A DNA stretch of 46,703 nucleotides, taken from NCBI GenBank assembly GCA_024742935.1, contig JANSXN010000016.1, forward strand, positions 1-46,703, in the 5' to 3' direction. This stretch comes from Flavobacteriaceae bacterium. Lineage in GTDB: Bacteria > Bacteroidota > Bacteroidia > Flavobacteriales > Flavobacteriaceae. This document shows positions 24,674 through 32,963 of this stretch, piece by piece. Position 1 is the stretch's first letter. Each line of letters opens with the position of its first letter. The notes beneath the pieces were generated by a model that was given only the letters and a program-made list of their open reading frames with translations, searched no databases and had not been told where the DNA came from. Both the position numbers and the translations under genes were made by a program.

Positions 24674-24804
24674 GCACAACAATGGCTATACGTAATGCGG
24701 GCGAAAGTGCTGATATGAAAGTAATTACATTAAATAAACTAACTACTAAACGGAAAGTGAAGTACCTTGAAATCCCGCACTACGCATAGCCTAGACCGTT
24801 ACCC
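24674..24804. other. attC-like imperfect hairpin at the right end of the island
   Basis: Architecture in order: GCACAAC (24674-24680, R''-like), AAT, GGCTATACGTAATGCGGG (24684-24701), a 72-base middle, CCCGCACTACGCATAGCC (24774-24791, complementary except for two A-C positions), TAGACC, GTTACCC (24798-24804, R'-like). Total 131 bases, inside the known attC size range of about 57-141. The unequal spacers (3 and 6 bases) would leave unpaired bases, as attC sites do. R boxes deviate from RYYYAAC/GTTRRRY. This could also be the end of another Bacteroidota repeat element. Confidence 0.5.
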
Positions 24805-24836
24805 CATCTAAATACCCACTTACTAATCAATAACCT

Positions 24837-26132
24837 ATGAACAAACACCCAAAATCAATACTCCTGTTATTCCTCATCATAACAAGCCTTTCTTGTCAAA
24901 ACGCTAAACTTGACCCTGCAAAAAGCGATGCTTTATTTTCTCAATTGGATTCGCTTTTACAAGTAAAAAATTATTTTGAAGCAAGGGATTTTTTTAAAAA
25001 ACACAGAAAGGACTTAACGGCTTATCATCGGTTGCGCAGTGGTATTTTTCTCGATCACGCCTTTAACCGTCCCGAGGCTTCGGCGGCAAAAACAGACAGC
25101 CTGCTGCGCTACCACGCTTCTGATATGACAGATTCACTGCGCTATCAGATTGAAGCCATTACGCACATTACCCATTCGCGCAATTATGAGTATCAAAAGG
25201 CCAAGGAGTCACTGGAAAACGTGTTGTCTAAATATACCCATTTCCTCACCCCTTCTGAAAAGGAAAATATGGAAAACACCCTCATCATATGGACTGCCCT
25301 TCAAGATCAGCCCAAACAAAAGGTAATCAAGCAAGAAGATTTGGAGTTGCCAATTGTGCGCGATCAAGCCGGTCTGCAAAACCTGATAGTAACCAAAGAC
25401 ACTTTGCAAAAACAATTTGTATTTGATACGGGGGCCAATATATCGACCATTACCGCCACTACGGCTGCGGCTTATGGAGTACAGCTTTTAGACGGCACTT
25501 TTGAAGTGGCTGCTATTACCGGCCAAAAAATGCTGTCGCAAGTGGGGCTGTTGCCACGTTTTATGCTGGGAAGTATCATTGTGGAAAATGCGATTTTTAT
25601 TGTAGTCCCTGATGAAGCCCTGGCTTTCCCACAGATAGATTATCAGATACATGGTATTTTGGGTTTTCCGGTTTTGGAAGCTCTGGGCGAAATAAGCATC
25701 ACATCAGACGACCGATTTATCGTGCCACGAGAAGCGGGACGCATTGAAACCGGCAATCTTGCACTCGAGTTTTTAACGCCGCTCCTGCACCTAAAGGACA
25801 GTCGGGGCAGCGGCACCTATATTCTGGACACTGGAGCCAACAACACCATGCTGTTTGATACCTATTATACCATGCATCAAGAAGAGCTCTCCGCTGAAAA
25901 GGAAACTGACTATTCCTTTGGCGGTGCCGGTGGTTTTATAACAAAAAAAGGGGTTTATGTGACCTTTTCTCCTGAAATAAATGGCAAAAAGATTGCTATG
26001 AATTCTATCATCGTGCTCAAACAACCCCTTAAAGAGGACAACTTTTTTCTGGGCAACATAGGTCAGGATTTCATTCAACAATTTGACATGATGATCCTTA
26101 ATTTTGAGCAGATGTATTTGAAGATGGAGTAA
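24837..26132 (+). CDS. two-lobed retropepsin-like aspartic protease, lipoprotein
   Basis: 431 aa. Seen: lipoprotein signal (LLFLIITSLSCQ, lipidated Cys20), a helical TPR-like N-terminal region (about 30-160), then two aspartic-protease lobes, each with the catalytic DTGAN motif: D197 (FVFDTGANIST) and D331 (YILDTGANNTM), and second half-motifs such as HGILGFPVLEALG and LGNIGQDFIQQFDMMIL. Two lobes in one chain could form a pepsin-like active site without dimerisation. Expected in the periplasm or outer membrane. Begins 33 bases after the island's right end, so its original upstream region may lie left of the island. Substrate unknown. Confidence 0.85.
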   Translation: MNKHPKSILLLFLIITSLSCQNAKLDPAKSDALFSQLDSLLQVKNYFEARDFFKKHRKDLTAYHRLRSGIFLDHAFNRPEASAAKTDSLLRYHASDMTDSLRYQIEAITHITHSRNYEYQKAKESLENVLSKYTHFLTPSEKENMENTLIIWTALQDQPKQKVIKQEDLELPIVRDQAGLQNLIVTKDTLQKQFVFDTGANISTITATTAAAYGVQLLDGTFEVAAITGQKMLSQVGLLPRFMLGSIIVENAIFIVVPDEALAFPQIDYQIHGILGFPVLEALGEISITSDDRFIVPREAGRIETGNLALEFLTPLLHLKDSRGSGTYILDTGANNTMLFDTYYTMHQEELSAEKETDYSFGGAGGFITKKGVYVTFSPEINGKKIAMNSIIVLKQPLKEDNFFLGNIGQDFIQQFDMMILNFEQMYLKME

Positions 26133-26238
26133 ATTGGGTAAAGGTTTTATGAACCCTCAATTCTACGTAATAAATCTCCCAAAACACTTTTAAATACTTG
26201 TAAAATCCCATATATTTCGTGTCTATTCAGTAATTATT

Positions 26239-28086
26239 ATGAGGAAAGAAAACAATGTACTTCAGTATATAGAAAAGATACTAGAAAATTGCCCGGCAGA
26301 CTGGTTACAACTCACTACCCATCGGCTGGATATTTATGATGAAAACCTTGCCAAAACAGAATTCTTAGAGGAGTTTGAACGATTGTTTAAAGACAATACC
26401 TATACAACTGCTGCGCTCAGTAAATTGCCCACAGCTTATGATTACATTCGGTTGGGTCATCCCTTATCTTCTGTACTGGAATGGACTATTGCTAAACGAA
26501 ACAACCTCAAACCCGAGCAGGTGATTAGTTTCTCCTCAAAGACGGTTCCTGTATTGGCTATTTTAAGGAAGAATCTATTGGAGAAAAAGCGCACCCAAAT
26601 TTTGTATGCAGAGGAATTGCCCGCTTCTTTTGATCCCGAAACGATCCGCCGTGTGTATGGGTATAATTTTGAATTGAAGCAGCTAGGGCGGGGAGAAGAG
26701 GTGCCCGACTTTAACGGTAGTAACGTTTTTATATCACAAGAGAAGAGTATTGGTGATGTTGCCCTTAACCCGGCGATTGATTTTTACATCAGTCTTCACC
26801 CGCCGTTGGGAAGTATTTTAGTGGTCAATGGGGCGCAAAATACAGGCTATGTTTCTGAAATTCAGCATGTGCGCAGAAGGGAAACCATCGCCATGACCCC
26901 GGCTGATTGTTTTGATGCCTTGCAGCAGCTAATTGGGAAACCTTCTACTAACCGCAAACAGAGCATCGCAGAGGCCAATAAAAGAAGTGTCGAAGCCTCT
27001 ATTCACCAAATTACAGCCGCAAGTTCAAAAGCACTCATCGGTTCCTCAGGGCTGTCAGTTCAATATGCCATAATGATGGGACTCATTGACGATGCCCTGG
27101 CAGCACACCCGGGAAAAAGCATCAAATTCATTGTGCCTCCAAATTGCTATGGTGGCACCAACGACCAGGCAAGACGGGTTGCTGCCTGTGTCAATAATGT
27201 GGAAATACTGGATTTGCCTGTGGATGGCGATCACAATATGGTGCAGAGTATCAATAGCGTATTGGAAAGGGTTGCCGGGGAAGATGCAGTGCCTTACATC
27301 ATCGCAGAAATCCCTACCAACCCCAGGGTAGAAGTCCCTGACCTGGAACACTTAAGAGAAGTGTTGAGTCAAGTTAGGCACACGGCAAGTGGGGAAATTG
27401 CAGTTGACCCTGTGTTTATTTTGGACCAAACCTTTTGTCCGAATGTACAATTTCTTAGTAAAACCGGTATTCTCTCTTCCATCAGAACCATTTCCTATGT
27501 GAGTGGTTCTAAATTTCCCAGTGGTGGGAAATGCACTGCCGGATACTGTGTGGCCAATGAAAAAGCCAAAGGCTTGATGCCTGCAATAGAAAAGCACCTC
27601 AAGCTTTGTGATAACGAAGCAACAGACCTTCAACTGGAACTATTGGCAGAGCAACTACCCTCCATGAACCAACGAATTGCCGATGCCTATCTGAATACGC
27701 GGGCATTTGTCAACTACATCAAGGATATATTGCCCGAAGCAAAGATTAATTTTGTCTCAGAGGCACTGGCACAACAGGGATTTACACCTTCTGTATTTTC
27801 GCTGGACCTTCCCACTAAAGGGAATACAGACGAAGAAAGGGAAATTTATAAAAGAATGTTGAATCAAAAACTCATCGATATGATGATTACTGAAATCCCC
27901 GAAGAAAGTAAGTATTGTGTGAGTTATGGACAGTTAAAAGGATGCTACTGGACGATTCCCGCTACGTCTACCCAAGGCACTACCAAAGAAGCCGACAAAG
28001 ATTATATTGCCCGTGTATCACTGTCACCTGATATGGATTTGGAACGGCATAAAAAGGTGTTTACAGACTTTGTGAAACAAATTTGA
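26239..28086 (+). CDS. PLP-dependent enzyme, Cys/Met metabolism family, long variant
   Basis: 615 aa, whereas ordinary cystathionine synthases and lyases of this fold are about 380-400. Seen: a roughly 200-residue N-terminal extension with TAYDYIRLGHPLSSVLEW and EQVISFSSKTVPVLAIL, then a PLP fold: SSKALIGSSGLSVQYAIMMG (cofactor phosphate region), IAEIPTNPRVEVPD, VFILDQTFCPN (Asp to pyridine N), and the Schiff-base lysine in SYVSGSKFPSGGKCTAGY. A cysteine or methionine lyase/synthase-type reaction is likely but the substrate cannot be read. Monocistronic, followed by a hairpin terminator. Confidence 0.75.
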   Translation: MRKENNVLQYIEKILENCPADWLQLTTHRLDIYDENLAKTEFLEEFERLFKDNTYTTAALSKLPTAYDYIRLGHPLSSVLEWTIAKRNNLKPEQVISFSSKTVPVLAILRKNLLEKKRTQILYAEELPASFDPETIRRVYGYNFELKQLGRGEEVPDFNGSNVFISQEKSIGDVALNPAIDFYISLHPPLGSILVVNGAQNTGYVSEIQHVRRRETIAMTPADCFDALQQLIGKPSTNRKQSIAEANKRSVEASIHQITAASSKALIGSSGLSVQYAIMMGLIDDALAAHPGKSIKFIVPPNCYGGTNDQARRVAACVNNVEILDLPVDGDHNMVQSINSVLERVAGEDAVPYIIAEIPTNPRVEVPDLEHLREVLSQVRHTASGEIAVDPVFILDQTFCPNVQFLSKTGILSSIRTISYVSGSKFPSGGKCTAGYCVANEKAKGLMPAIEKHLKLCDNEATDLQLELLAEQLPSMNQRIADAYLNTRAFVNYIKDILPEAKINFVSEALAQQGFTPSVFSLDLPTKGNTDEEREIYKRMLNQKLIDMMITEIPEESKYCVSYGQLKGCYWTIPATSTQGTTKEADKDYIARVSLSPDMDLERHKKVFTDFVKQI

Positions 28087-28138
28087 TTTTTAAGGAGCAG
28101 TTTAATGAGTTAGGGAGCTTCAAATTGGCATTGGGAAC

Positions 28139-28163
28139 TCCCGGGATACAGACCCGGGATTTT
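28139..28163 (+). terminator. terminator after the PLP enzyme
   Basis: TCCCGGG (28139-28145), 7-base loop, CCCGGGA (28153-28159), then TTTT. Also close enough to end the convergent XRE gene. Confidence 0.75.
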
Positions 28164-28182
28164 AAATACTACTTAAGAAAAA

Positions 28183-28380
28183 TTAGTTCTTTTCATAAAT
28201 AAAAATATCTTCAATTTCTTTTTCAAACAACCTTGCTAGTTTGATGGCCAACACCAAACTGGGGTCAAATTTTTCTTTTTCTATGGCGTTTATAGTCTGT
28301 CGGGATACTTCAACCGCATCAGCTAAATCTTGTTGGGTTAAATCCCGTTCTGCACGTAATACTTTGAGGTAGTTTTTCAT
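28183..28380 (-). CDS. XRE-family regulator
   Basis: 65 aa, a single helix-turn-helix domain: YLKVLRAERDLTQQDLADAV, EVSRQTINAIEKEKFDPSLV, then LAIKLARLFEKEIEDIF. This small type commonly partners a multi-helix membrane protein. It lies 86 bases downstream of such a gene on the same strand; two strong dyads over the promoter of that gene are its probable binding sites, so the pair would be autoregulated. Confidence 0.9.
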   Translation of the reverse strand: MKNYLKVLRAERDLTQQDLADAVEVSRQTINAIEKEKFDPSLVLAIKLARLFEKEIEDIFIYEKN

Positions 28381-28466
28381 CTGTTAAACGTATTTGTTTT
28401 TTATCGGAACGATGTAATGCCCCCTATTCATCTGGTCAGTTGGTTTGCAGATTGTTAATGGGCATT

Positions 28467-28856
28467 TCATAAGTATCTTTTGACATTGATAAACAAACTA
28501 ATCATGTAAGTAATCCCCATAAAACCAATAAGAAAACCAATTTCAGCATCCATAGGAATTAAATTGGTGGTATCCAGTAAAGAATAACTGACTCCTGCTA
28601 TCATACTTAGACCAAGTGTAATGGCTAAAGCTTCTATATGAATTTTTCGTTGCAGTTCATCTAAGTTGTTGAAGTAACTTCTGTTAGCAACAATCATCAA
28701 AATTCCGATGGCTAAGTTAAGAGCAACTGCAAAAATGGTTAGGAACAACTGATAGTCCCAAATAAACTTGGGTCCAAAGGTAGCAACAGCCAAAGTGACT
28801 ACCCAGGACATCGTCCATAAAGCGAGTTTAATTGTGTTTTTTCTTTCGTCTTTCAT
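28467..28856 (-). CDS. four-helix membrane protein paired with XRE regulator
   Basis: 129 aa. Seen: four membrane helices at about 13-28, 35-57, 74-92 and 103-122; between the second and third the conserved-looking polar loop NLDELQRKIHIEALA, which faces the cytoplasm. Proteins of this plan are widely paired with small XRE regulators, but no function is known to me; a sensor or stress role is inferred. First gene of the two-gene operon, with operator dyads upstream. Confidence 0.8.
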   Translation of the reverse strand: MKDERKNTIKLALWTMSWVVTLAVATFGPKFIWDYQLFLTIFAVALNLAIGILMIVANRSYFNNLDELQRKIHIEALAITLGLSMIAGVSYSLLDTTNLIPMDAEIGFLIGFMGITYMISLFINVKRYL

Positions 28857-28884
28857 TGTGAAAAGTAATTAAAGTTATACATTT

Positions 28885-28902
28885 TGTAAATAAAACTTTA
28901 CA
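28885..28902. promoter_or_regulatory. operator dyad 1
   Basis: TGTAAATAAAACTTTACA: 6-bp inverted arms TGTAAA/TTTACA around a 6-base centre. It overlaps the downstream edge of the -7 box. Confidence 0.7.
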
Positions 28903-28931
28903 AATATACTAATTATTATATGTAAACAAAA
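28901..28931 (-). promoter_or_regulatory. promoter of the membrane protein/XRE operon
   Basis: On the reverse strand: TTTG (28930-28927), 18 bases, TATATTTG (28908-28901), an exact Bacteroidota promoter. The leader to the ATG at 28856 is about 38 bases. Confidence 0.75.
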
Positions 28932-28938
28932 CTTTACA
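28921..28938. promoter_or_regulatory. operator dyad 2
   Basis: TGTAAACAAAACTTTACA, identical to dyad 1 at 17 of 18 positions and exactly 36 bp away; covers the -33 box. Even the centre is conserved, which favours a bound protein over chance. Confidence 0.7.
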
Positions 28939-29060
28939 TAAAGTATTTTATTTTTGTATAATTGAAAGTGATAAACTAAAAGGAGTCTGCCGCGCGTTAT
29001 GTAAGCATACAGAGGCAACAAAAAAATAAATTCAATCGTTTATTATAAAAACCTGATATA

Positions 29061-29369
29061 ATGGAAGATGTAAAAACAAATACAACCAGTGTTCTGCACT
29101 ACGTGACCATTGCTTTCATAGTATTATTAGCTTGTTTTGCATTGTTTTTTATAGATGAGGATAAACCCAATAATCCAAATTTATTCAATCTAGGTAATCT
29201 TACAGGGTTAGTAATTTATTTCACCCCAACTTTCTTTATAAGCGTTTTGTTATTCAGATACTTTTCAAAGAAGTTCAACAAATCAAACAGCATGTCTCTA
29301 TCTCTTTTAATAGGGATCCCTTTGAGTTTTTTGTCAGTTATATTCTTATTGCTAAGCTTATTTCCTTAA
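29061..29369 (+). CDS. three-helix membrane protein, unknown
   Basis: 102 aa. Seen: a short polar N-terminus, TM1 at about 14-31 (YVTIAFIVLLACFALFF), a polar loop rich in Asn/Pro/Asp (DEDKPNNPNLFN), TM2 at about 45-65 and TM3 at about 80-100. Encoded divergently from the membrane protein/XRE operon and sharing its upstream region; a TATTTTTG box at 28949-28956 could serve it, with a leader of about 95 bases. No family recognised. Confidence 0.65.
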   Translation: MEDVKTNTTSVLHYVTIAFIVLLACFALFFIDEDKPNNPNLFNLGNLTGLVIYFTPTFFISVLLFRYFSKKFNKSNSMSLSLLIGIPLSFLSVIFLLLSLFP

Positions 29370-29425
29370 AATAGTTTCTTCTAAACTAGCACGTCTTTGA
29401 AATTTCGGTATTATAGTACTGCATA

Positions 29426-30787
29426 CTAAGTTCTAATAGTTGCCTTTCTGTTTTTCCAAACCACCTCCCAAACAAAAAACCCAATCACAACAACATATTC
29501 CAGCGCTACCAGCCACAGGTTTTCCTGATACTCACTGGCTCCATAAGCTGAGTAACTCAGCACTATCATAAAGCTCCACACAAGCATAAAGCGGTATGTG
29601 GTAAACACACTCAACACCAGCGGCACTGTGAGGTACCAGGGATGCACTGTCGTGGAAAGCAGGTAGTAAAAACAAATGCCAAACAACATCAAAACCAGGA
29701 GTTGGCTGAGGTCTTTAGCCTTTCTGAAAAAGCTGAGGTACAATAAGAACATGATCACCACTAGAGGCAAAACTTTCCCTGCTGTTCCTATAATGTTCCA
29801 GCCCACGGTTTCAAAACCTATCCACCGGATGAGGTAATAAATACTCGCATTAAATTCAAAACTGGTAAAATAAAGGCTTAATGTCGCTCCAAAATTATCT
29901 ATTAATGCTGACGAAAGAAAGGGCATAAAAAGCAAAATCACCGTTCCTAAAACTGTCAGATAATAAAGTATAAGTTTTTTAAGGGCTTCGATCTTTGACG
30001 GAAACAGGTTTATAAAATAAGGAAGCAGCAATGGCAAAAAGAGTAACGGAATCAGTTTCGTCGAGACCGAAAGCCCCAAAAACACCGCACTCCACAACCA
30101 CTTTTTGACGACCAAAAAATATAGTGCCCCCACCAGAAAGAAGACCATCACCCCTTCAAAGTGAAGGTTGCCCGTAAGCTCAATAATAATAAATGGGTTC
30201 AGGAAAAACCAGAAGATATAGTGTTTGGGGAGATTTAGTTTTTCCAGCAGCTTTTTACCAAAAATTAAGGTTCCAATATCTGCTGCAATAAGCAAAAGCC
30301 GCAATACTAACACCGAACCTAGAATGCTTTTCCCTGCAAACAAAGCGGCTATGGCATAACACAACTGCAACACGGGTGGGTAGTTACTGTAGTTACTTGC
30401 ATTGAGCATGCCCATGCCATTTATTAGTTGGTCACCCTGTGGGATTGCCATTCCTAGTGAAGCGAAGGAGTCTGGCGTAAACAAGTAAGGGTTAATTCCT
30501 TCAATGATCAAACGCCCGTCCCAAAGAAAGCGGTAAAAGTCCTGTGAAAGGTTAGGGATGGCCAACAGGAAAGCCGCTCTAAAAGCAATACCCGTCCAGA
30601 AGAGGAATTTATAATTGCCGGCATTGATCTGTACCAGTTTGTAAAACAGAAAAAACAAGGCGGCATAAAGACTCAGGAGTTTGATAAAATCACTGCGCTC
30701 CAATTGGTACGCAAAGGACCAGTAAAACACAAGGCTGATTAACACCATCAACAATGGGATGCGATAGGTTTGCAGCAGTGTTTTCAA
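29426..30787 (-). CDS. GT-C type membrane mannosyltransferase-like protein
   Basis: 453 aa, about 11-12 membrane helices. Seen: first extracytoplasmic loop with the acidic motif QDFYRFLWDGRLIIEGINPY, the catalytic-type Asp/Glu of lipid-linked-sugar transferases (mannosyltransferase family, DUF2029-like), STKLIPLLFLPLLLPYF, and THVHPWY-like segment TTVHPWYLTVPL. Adds a sugar from a polyprenyl-phosphate donor to an acceptor outside the membrane. Third of three glycosyltransferases on one strand; start overlaps the upstream gene's end by 4 bases. Donor and acceptor unknown. Confidence 0.8.
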   Translation of the reverse strand: MKTLLQTYRIPLLMVLISLVFYWSFAYQLERSDFIKLLSLYAALFFLFYKLVQINAGNYKFLFWTGIAFRAAFLLAIPNLSQDFYRFLWDGRLIIEGINPYLFTPDSFASLGMAIPQGDQLINGMGMLNASNYSNYPPVLQLCYAIAALFAGKSILGSVLVLRLLLIAADIGTLIFGKKLLEKLNLPKHYIFWFFLNPFIIIELTGNLHFEGVMVFFLVGALYFLVVKKWLWSAVFLGLSVSTKLIPLLFLPLLLPYFINLFPSKIEALKKLILYYLTVLGTVILLFMPFLSSALIDNFGATLSLYFTSFEFNASIYYLIRWIGFETVGWNIIGTAGKVLPLVVIMFLLYLSFFRKAKDLSQLLVLMLFGICFYYLLSTTVHPWYLTVPLVLSVFTTYRFMLVWSFMIVLSYSAYGASEYQENLWLVALEYVVVIGFFVWEVVWKNRKATIRT

Positions 30788-32271
30788 GACCTCGTTTTTA
30801 ACGATTTAAAAAACACATATCCAAAGCCCAGGAACAACATCAGGTGAAACGGAAAGAGTCCGAAATCGCCTTCTTTACCTACCACAAACGCACTGTACAT
30901 GCCAAAACCAAAATACAGCATGAGCAGTCCTTCAATGATGACGTGTGGCGAGATTTTGTCTTTTAAGTAAACATTGCCTTTCCAGGAGTCTTTTAATGTG
31001 TTGATATTGAACTTGGGGGTTCTGATAAATTCACTTTTCTTACCAAAATGACCTTCCAAAATGGCAATGGTGTTATGCAAAGAAAAGCCCATTGCAATTG
31101 AGAAAAAGGTAAAAAACATCCCAATGTATTTAAAGAAATTCAGAACGCCGCCACCGTATATTTTTTTGAACATAAACCAGTAGCAAACAAAAAAGATGAG
31201 TGTACTGATCACAAAAAAGCTCATTACAATAAAGTAAACTTTTAAATGAGCATATTCATTTTTAATGTAGAGCATCGGAATACTCAAAACAGCCACAATA
31301 AAAATGTTTAAAAACATGGTACTGTTGAGCAAATGCAAGAGTCCGTGTATTTTTGTTTTTAACGGAATGGTAGGGGAGGTAAGCAAGCGCCATTTCATTT
31401 TCTGAAAGTTTTCGGCACCGCCTTTGTTCCATCTAAATTGTTGTGAGCGTGCCGCACTGATCACAACGGGAAGTTCTGCCGGTGTTTCTACATCCTCAAG
31501 ATAGGCAAATTTCCATCCTTTCAACTGTGCGCGGTAGCTCAGATCGAGGTCTTCGGTGAGGGTGTCGCCTTCCCAGTTGCCTGCATCGATGATGCATTGC
31601 TTACGCCAAATACCCGCGGTACCATTAAAATTGATAAAATGGTCGTGACTGTTGCGACCCACCTGTTCCAAACTAAAATGGGCATCCAGTGCAAAGGCCT
31701 GAACTTTGGTGAGAAGGGAGTAATTACGGTTTATGTGCCCCCAGCGGGTTTGTACAACGCCCACCTTTTCTGAAGTAAAATGAGGTACAGTGCGCTTTAA
31801 CCAATTGGGTTTCGGGAGGAAGTCGGCGTCAAAAATGGCGATGAATTCCCCTTTGGCTGATTTTAATCCTTCTTTTAGTGCTCCGGCTTTAAAACCGGTT
31901 CTTTTTTCCCGCAAAACGTGTTGTATATCTGTCCCTGTTTTTTTTAATTCGGCTATGAGTGCCGCAGTACTTTCAAGGGAGTCATCAGTTGAGTCATCGA
32001 GTACTTGGATTTCCAGCCTTTCAATGGGATAGTCAATCAACACAATGTTTTTCAAGAGACGCTCCATGACATATTTTTCGTTGTAAACGGGCAACTGTAT
32101 GGTCACAAAAGGAACTTCATCCAGGTTTTGCCAATTGATTTTTTTGGGAGTTGCCTTTTTGTTTTGGGCTCTTACATAGTTAAAAAGCAGGTTCAATTGC
32201 GCCAGTGCATAAATCAAAATAAAGATTAATGCCGTGGTGTAAATGACTATGGTAATGGTTTCTAAAATCAC
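30784..32271 (-). CDS. processive family 2 glycosyltransferase (cellulose-synthase-like)
   Basis: 495 aa. Seen: N-terminal helix (about 5-25), GT-A domain with VTIQLPVYNEKYVMERL, DDSTDDS, DADFLP, TEDLDLSYRAQLKGW and SQQFRWNKGG (the D, DxD, TED, QxxRW set of processive GT2 enzymes), then four membrane helices. Likely builds a glycan or glycolipid chain while threading it through the membrane. No PilZ domain is visible. Overlaps both neighbours by 4 bases, so it is tightly coupled in the operon. Confidence 0.88.
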   Translation of the reverse strand: MILETITIVIYTTALIFILIYALAQLNLLFNYVRAQNKKATPKKINWQNLDEVPFVTIQLPVYNEKYVMERLLKNIVLIDYPIERLEIQVLDDSTDDSLESTAALIAELKKTGTDIQHVLREKRTGFKAGALKEGLKSAKGEFIAIFDADFLPKPNWLKRTVPHFTSEKVGVVQTRWGHINRNYSLLTKVQAFALDAHFSLEQVGRNSHDHFINFNGTAGIWRKQCIIDAGNWEGDTLTEDLDLSYRAQLKGWKFAYLEDVETPAELPVVISAARSQQFRWNKGGAENFQKMKWRLLTSPTIPLKTKIHGLLHLLNSTMFLNIFIVAVLSIPMLYIKNEYAHLKVYFIVMSFFVISTLIFFVCYWFMFKKIYGGGVLNFFKYIGMFFTFFSIAMGFSLHNTIAILEGHFGKKSEFIRTPKFNINTLKDSWKGNVYLKDKISPHVIIEGLLMLYFGFGMYSAFVVGKEGDFGLFPFHLMLFLGFGYVFFKSLKTRS

Positions 32272-32963
32272 TTTTTAAAACTGTATTTAAAGATCCAACC
32301 TAATATTTTTATTCCGGCTTTGACCGCTGCTTTTAAGTTGCCTGAAATTTTGGAAACACCAATTCGGTTTTTGTACCTCACCGGCACTTCCACATAGGTA
32401 TAGTTTCTTTTCAGGGCTTTCAATTGCATTTCGACTGTCCAGCCATAGGTTTTGTCTTCCATTTGCAAAGCTAAAAGTTTTGAATATTTTATGGCTCTAA
32501 ATGGGCCTAAATCTGTAAAACGAGCCCTAAAAAAGATTCGCATCAAAGTTGTAGCAAGCCAATTACCGAAGATTTGAGGAAAGGTCATAGACCCTTTTTC
32601 GCGGAAGCGCTTGACTCGTGCGCCAATCACTAAATCGATGTTTTCCTCAATGATGGGCTTTACTATTTTGGTCAATTCTTCCGGATAATCACTGTAATCG
32701 CCGTCAAGAAAAACCACAATGTCTGGTTTTTTTTCTTGCCGGGCAATGTAGTCCAGCCCTTTTAAACAGGCATAGCCATAGCCCATTTTTTCTTCTTTCA
32801 GCACGGTGGCACCTGCTTTTTTTGCGACAGCTTCTGTCTGGTCTGAAGAGGTATTGTTGACCACTAAGATTTCTGATACAATAGCAGGTATTTCTGCAAT
32901 CACCTTGCCTATGGACGCTTCTTCATTAAATGCCGGAATGATGACTCTGATGTCTGTACTCAT
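32268..32963 (-). CDS. family 2 glycosyltransferase, polyprenyl-phosphate sugar synthase-like
   Basis: 231 aa. Seen: VIIPAFNEEASIGKVIAEIP, VVNNTSSDQTE, FLDGDYSDYPEEL (DxD) and GPFRAIKYSKLLALQMEDKT, the plan of DPM1-like enzymes that make polyprenyl-phosphate mannose or glucose. It lacks C-terminal membrane helices. It may supply the lipid-linked donor used by the GT-C protein two genes downstream, which would make the operon self-consistent (inference). Confidence 0.88.
   Translation of the reverse strand: MSTDIRVIIPAFNEEASIGKVIAEIPAIVSEILVVNNTSSDQTEAVAKKAGATVLKEEKMGYGYACLKGLDYIARQEKKPDIVVFLDGDYSDYPEELTKIVKPIIEENIDLVIGARVKRFREKGSMTFPQIFGNWLATTLMRIFFRARFTDLGPFRAIKYSKLLALQMEDKTYGWTVEMQLKALKRNYTYVEVPVRYKNRIGVSKISGNLKAAVKAGIKILGWIFKYSFKK

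Larger units (their letters stand above)
17265..24804 (+). mobile_element. putative cassette-like island: XRE regulator, type I restriction system and PrrC
   Basis: Five genes on one strand bounded by matching ends. Left: TGTTGTGCGT (17265-17274). Right: ACGCACAACA (24672-24681), its exact reverse complement, which opens a 131-bp imperfect hairpin finishing with GTTACCC (24798-24804). In integron cassettes the first bases of the cassette (TTRRRY) complement the R'' box (RYYYAAC) of its own attC at the far end, and genes point toward attC; both properties hold here. Each end also carries a copy of the GCCAACGC hairpin repeat. Against a classical cassette: the size (about 7.5 kb) is very large, R boxes deviate from consensus at one position, and no integrase gene is in view. 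Confidence 0.5.

Noticed and set aside
24562-24789. Open frame of 75 codons after hsdM
   Set aside because: It runs through the GCCAACGC repeat and into the arms of the attC-like hairpin; low-complexity Lys/Thr/Asn composition and no start context. Treated as boundary DNA, not a gene.
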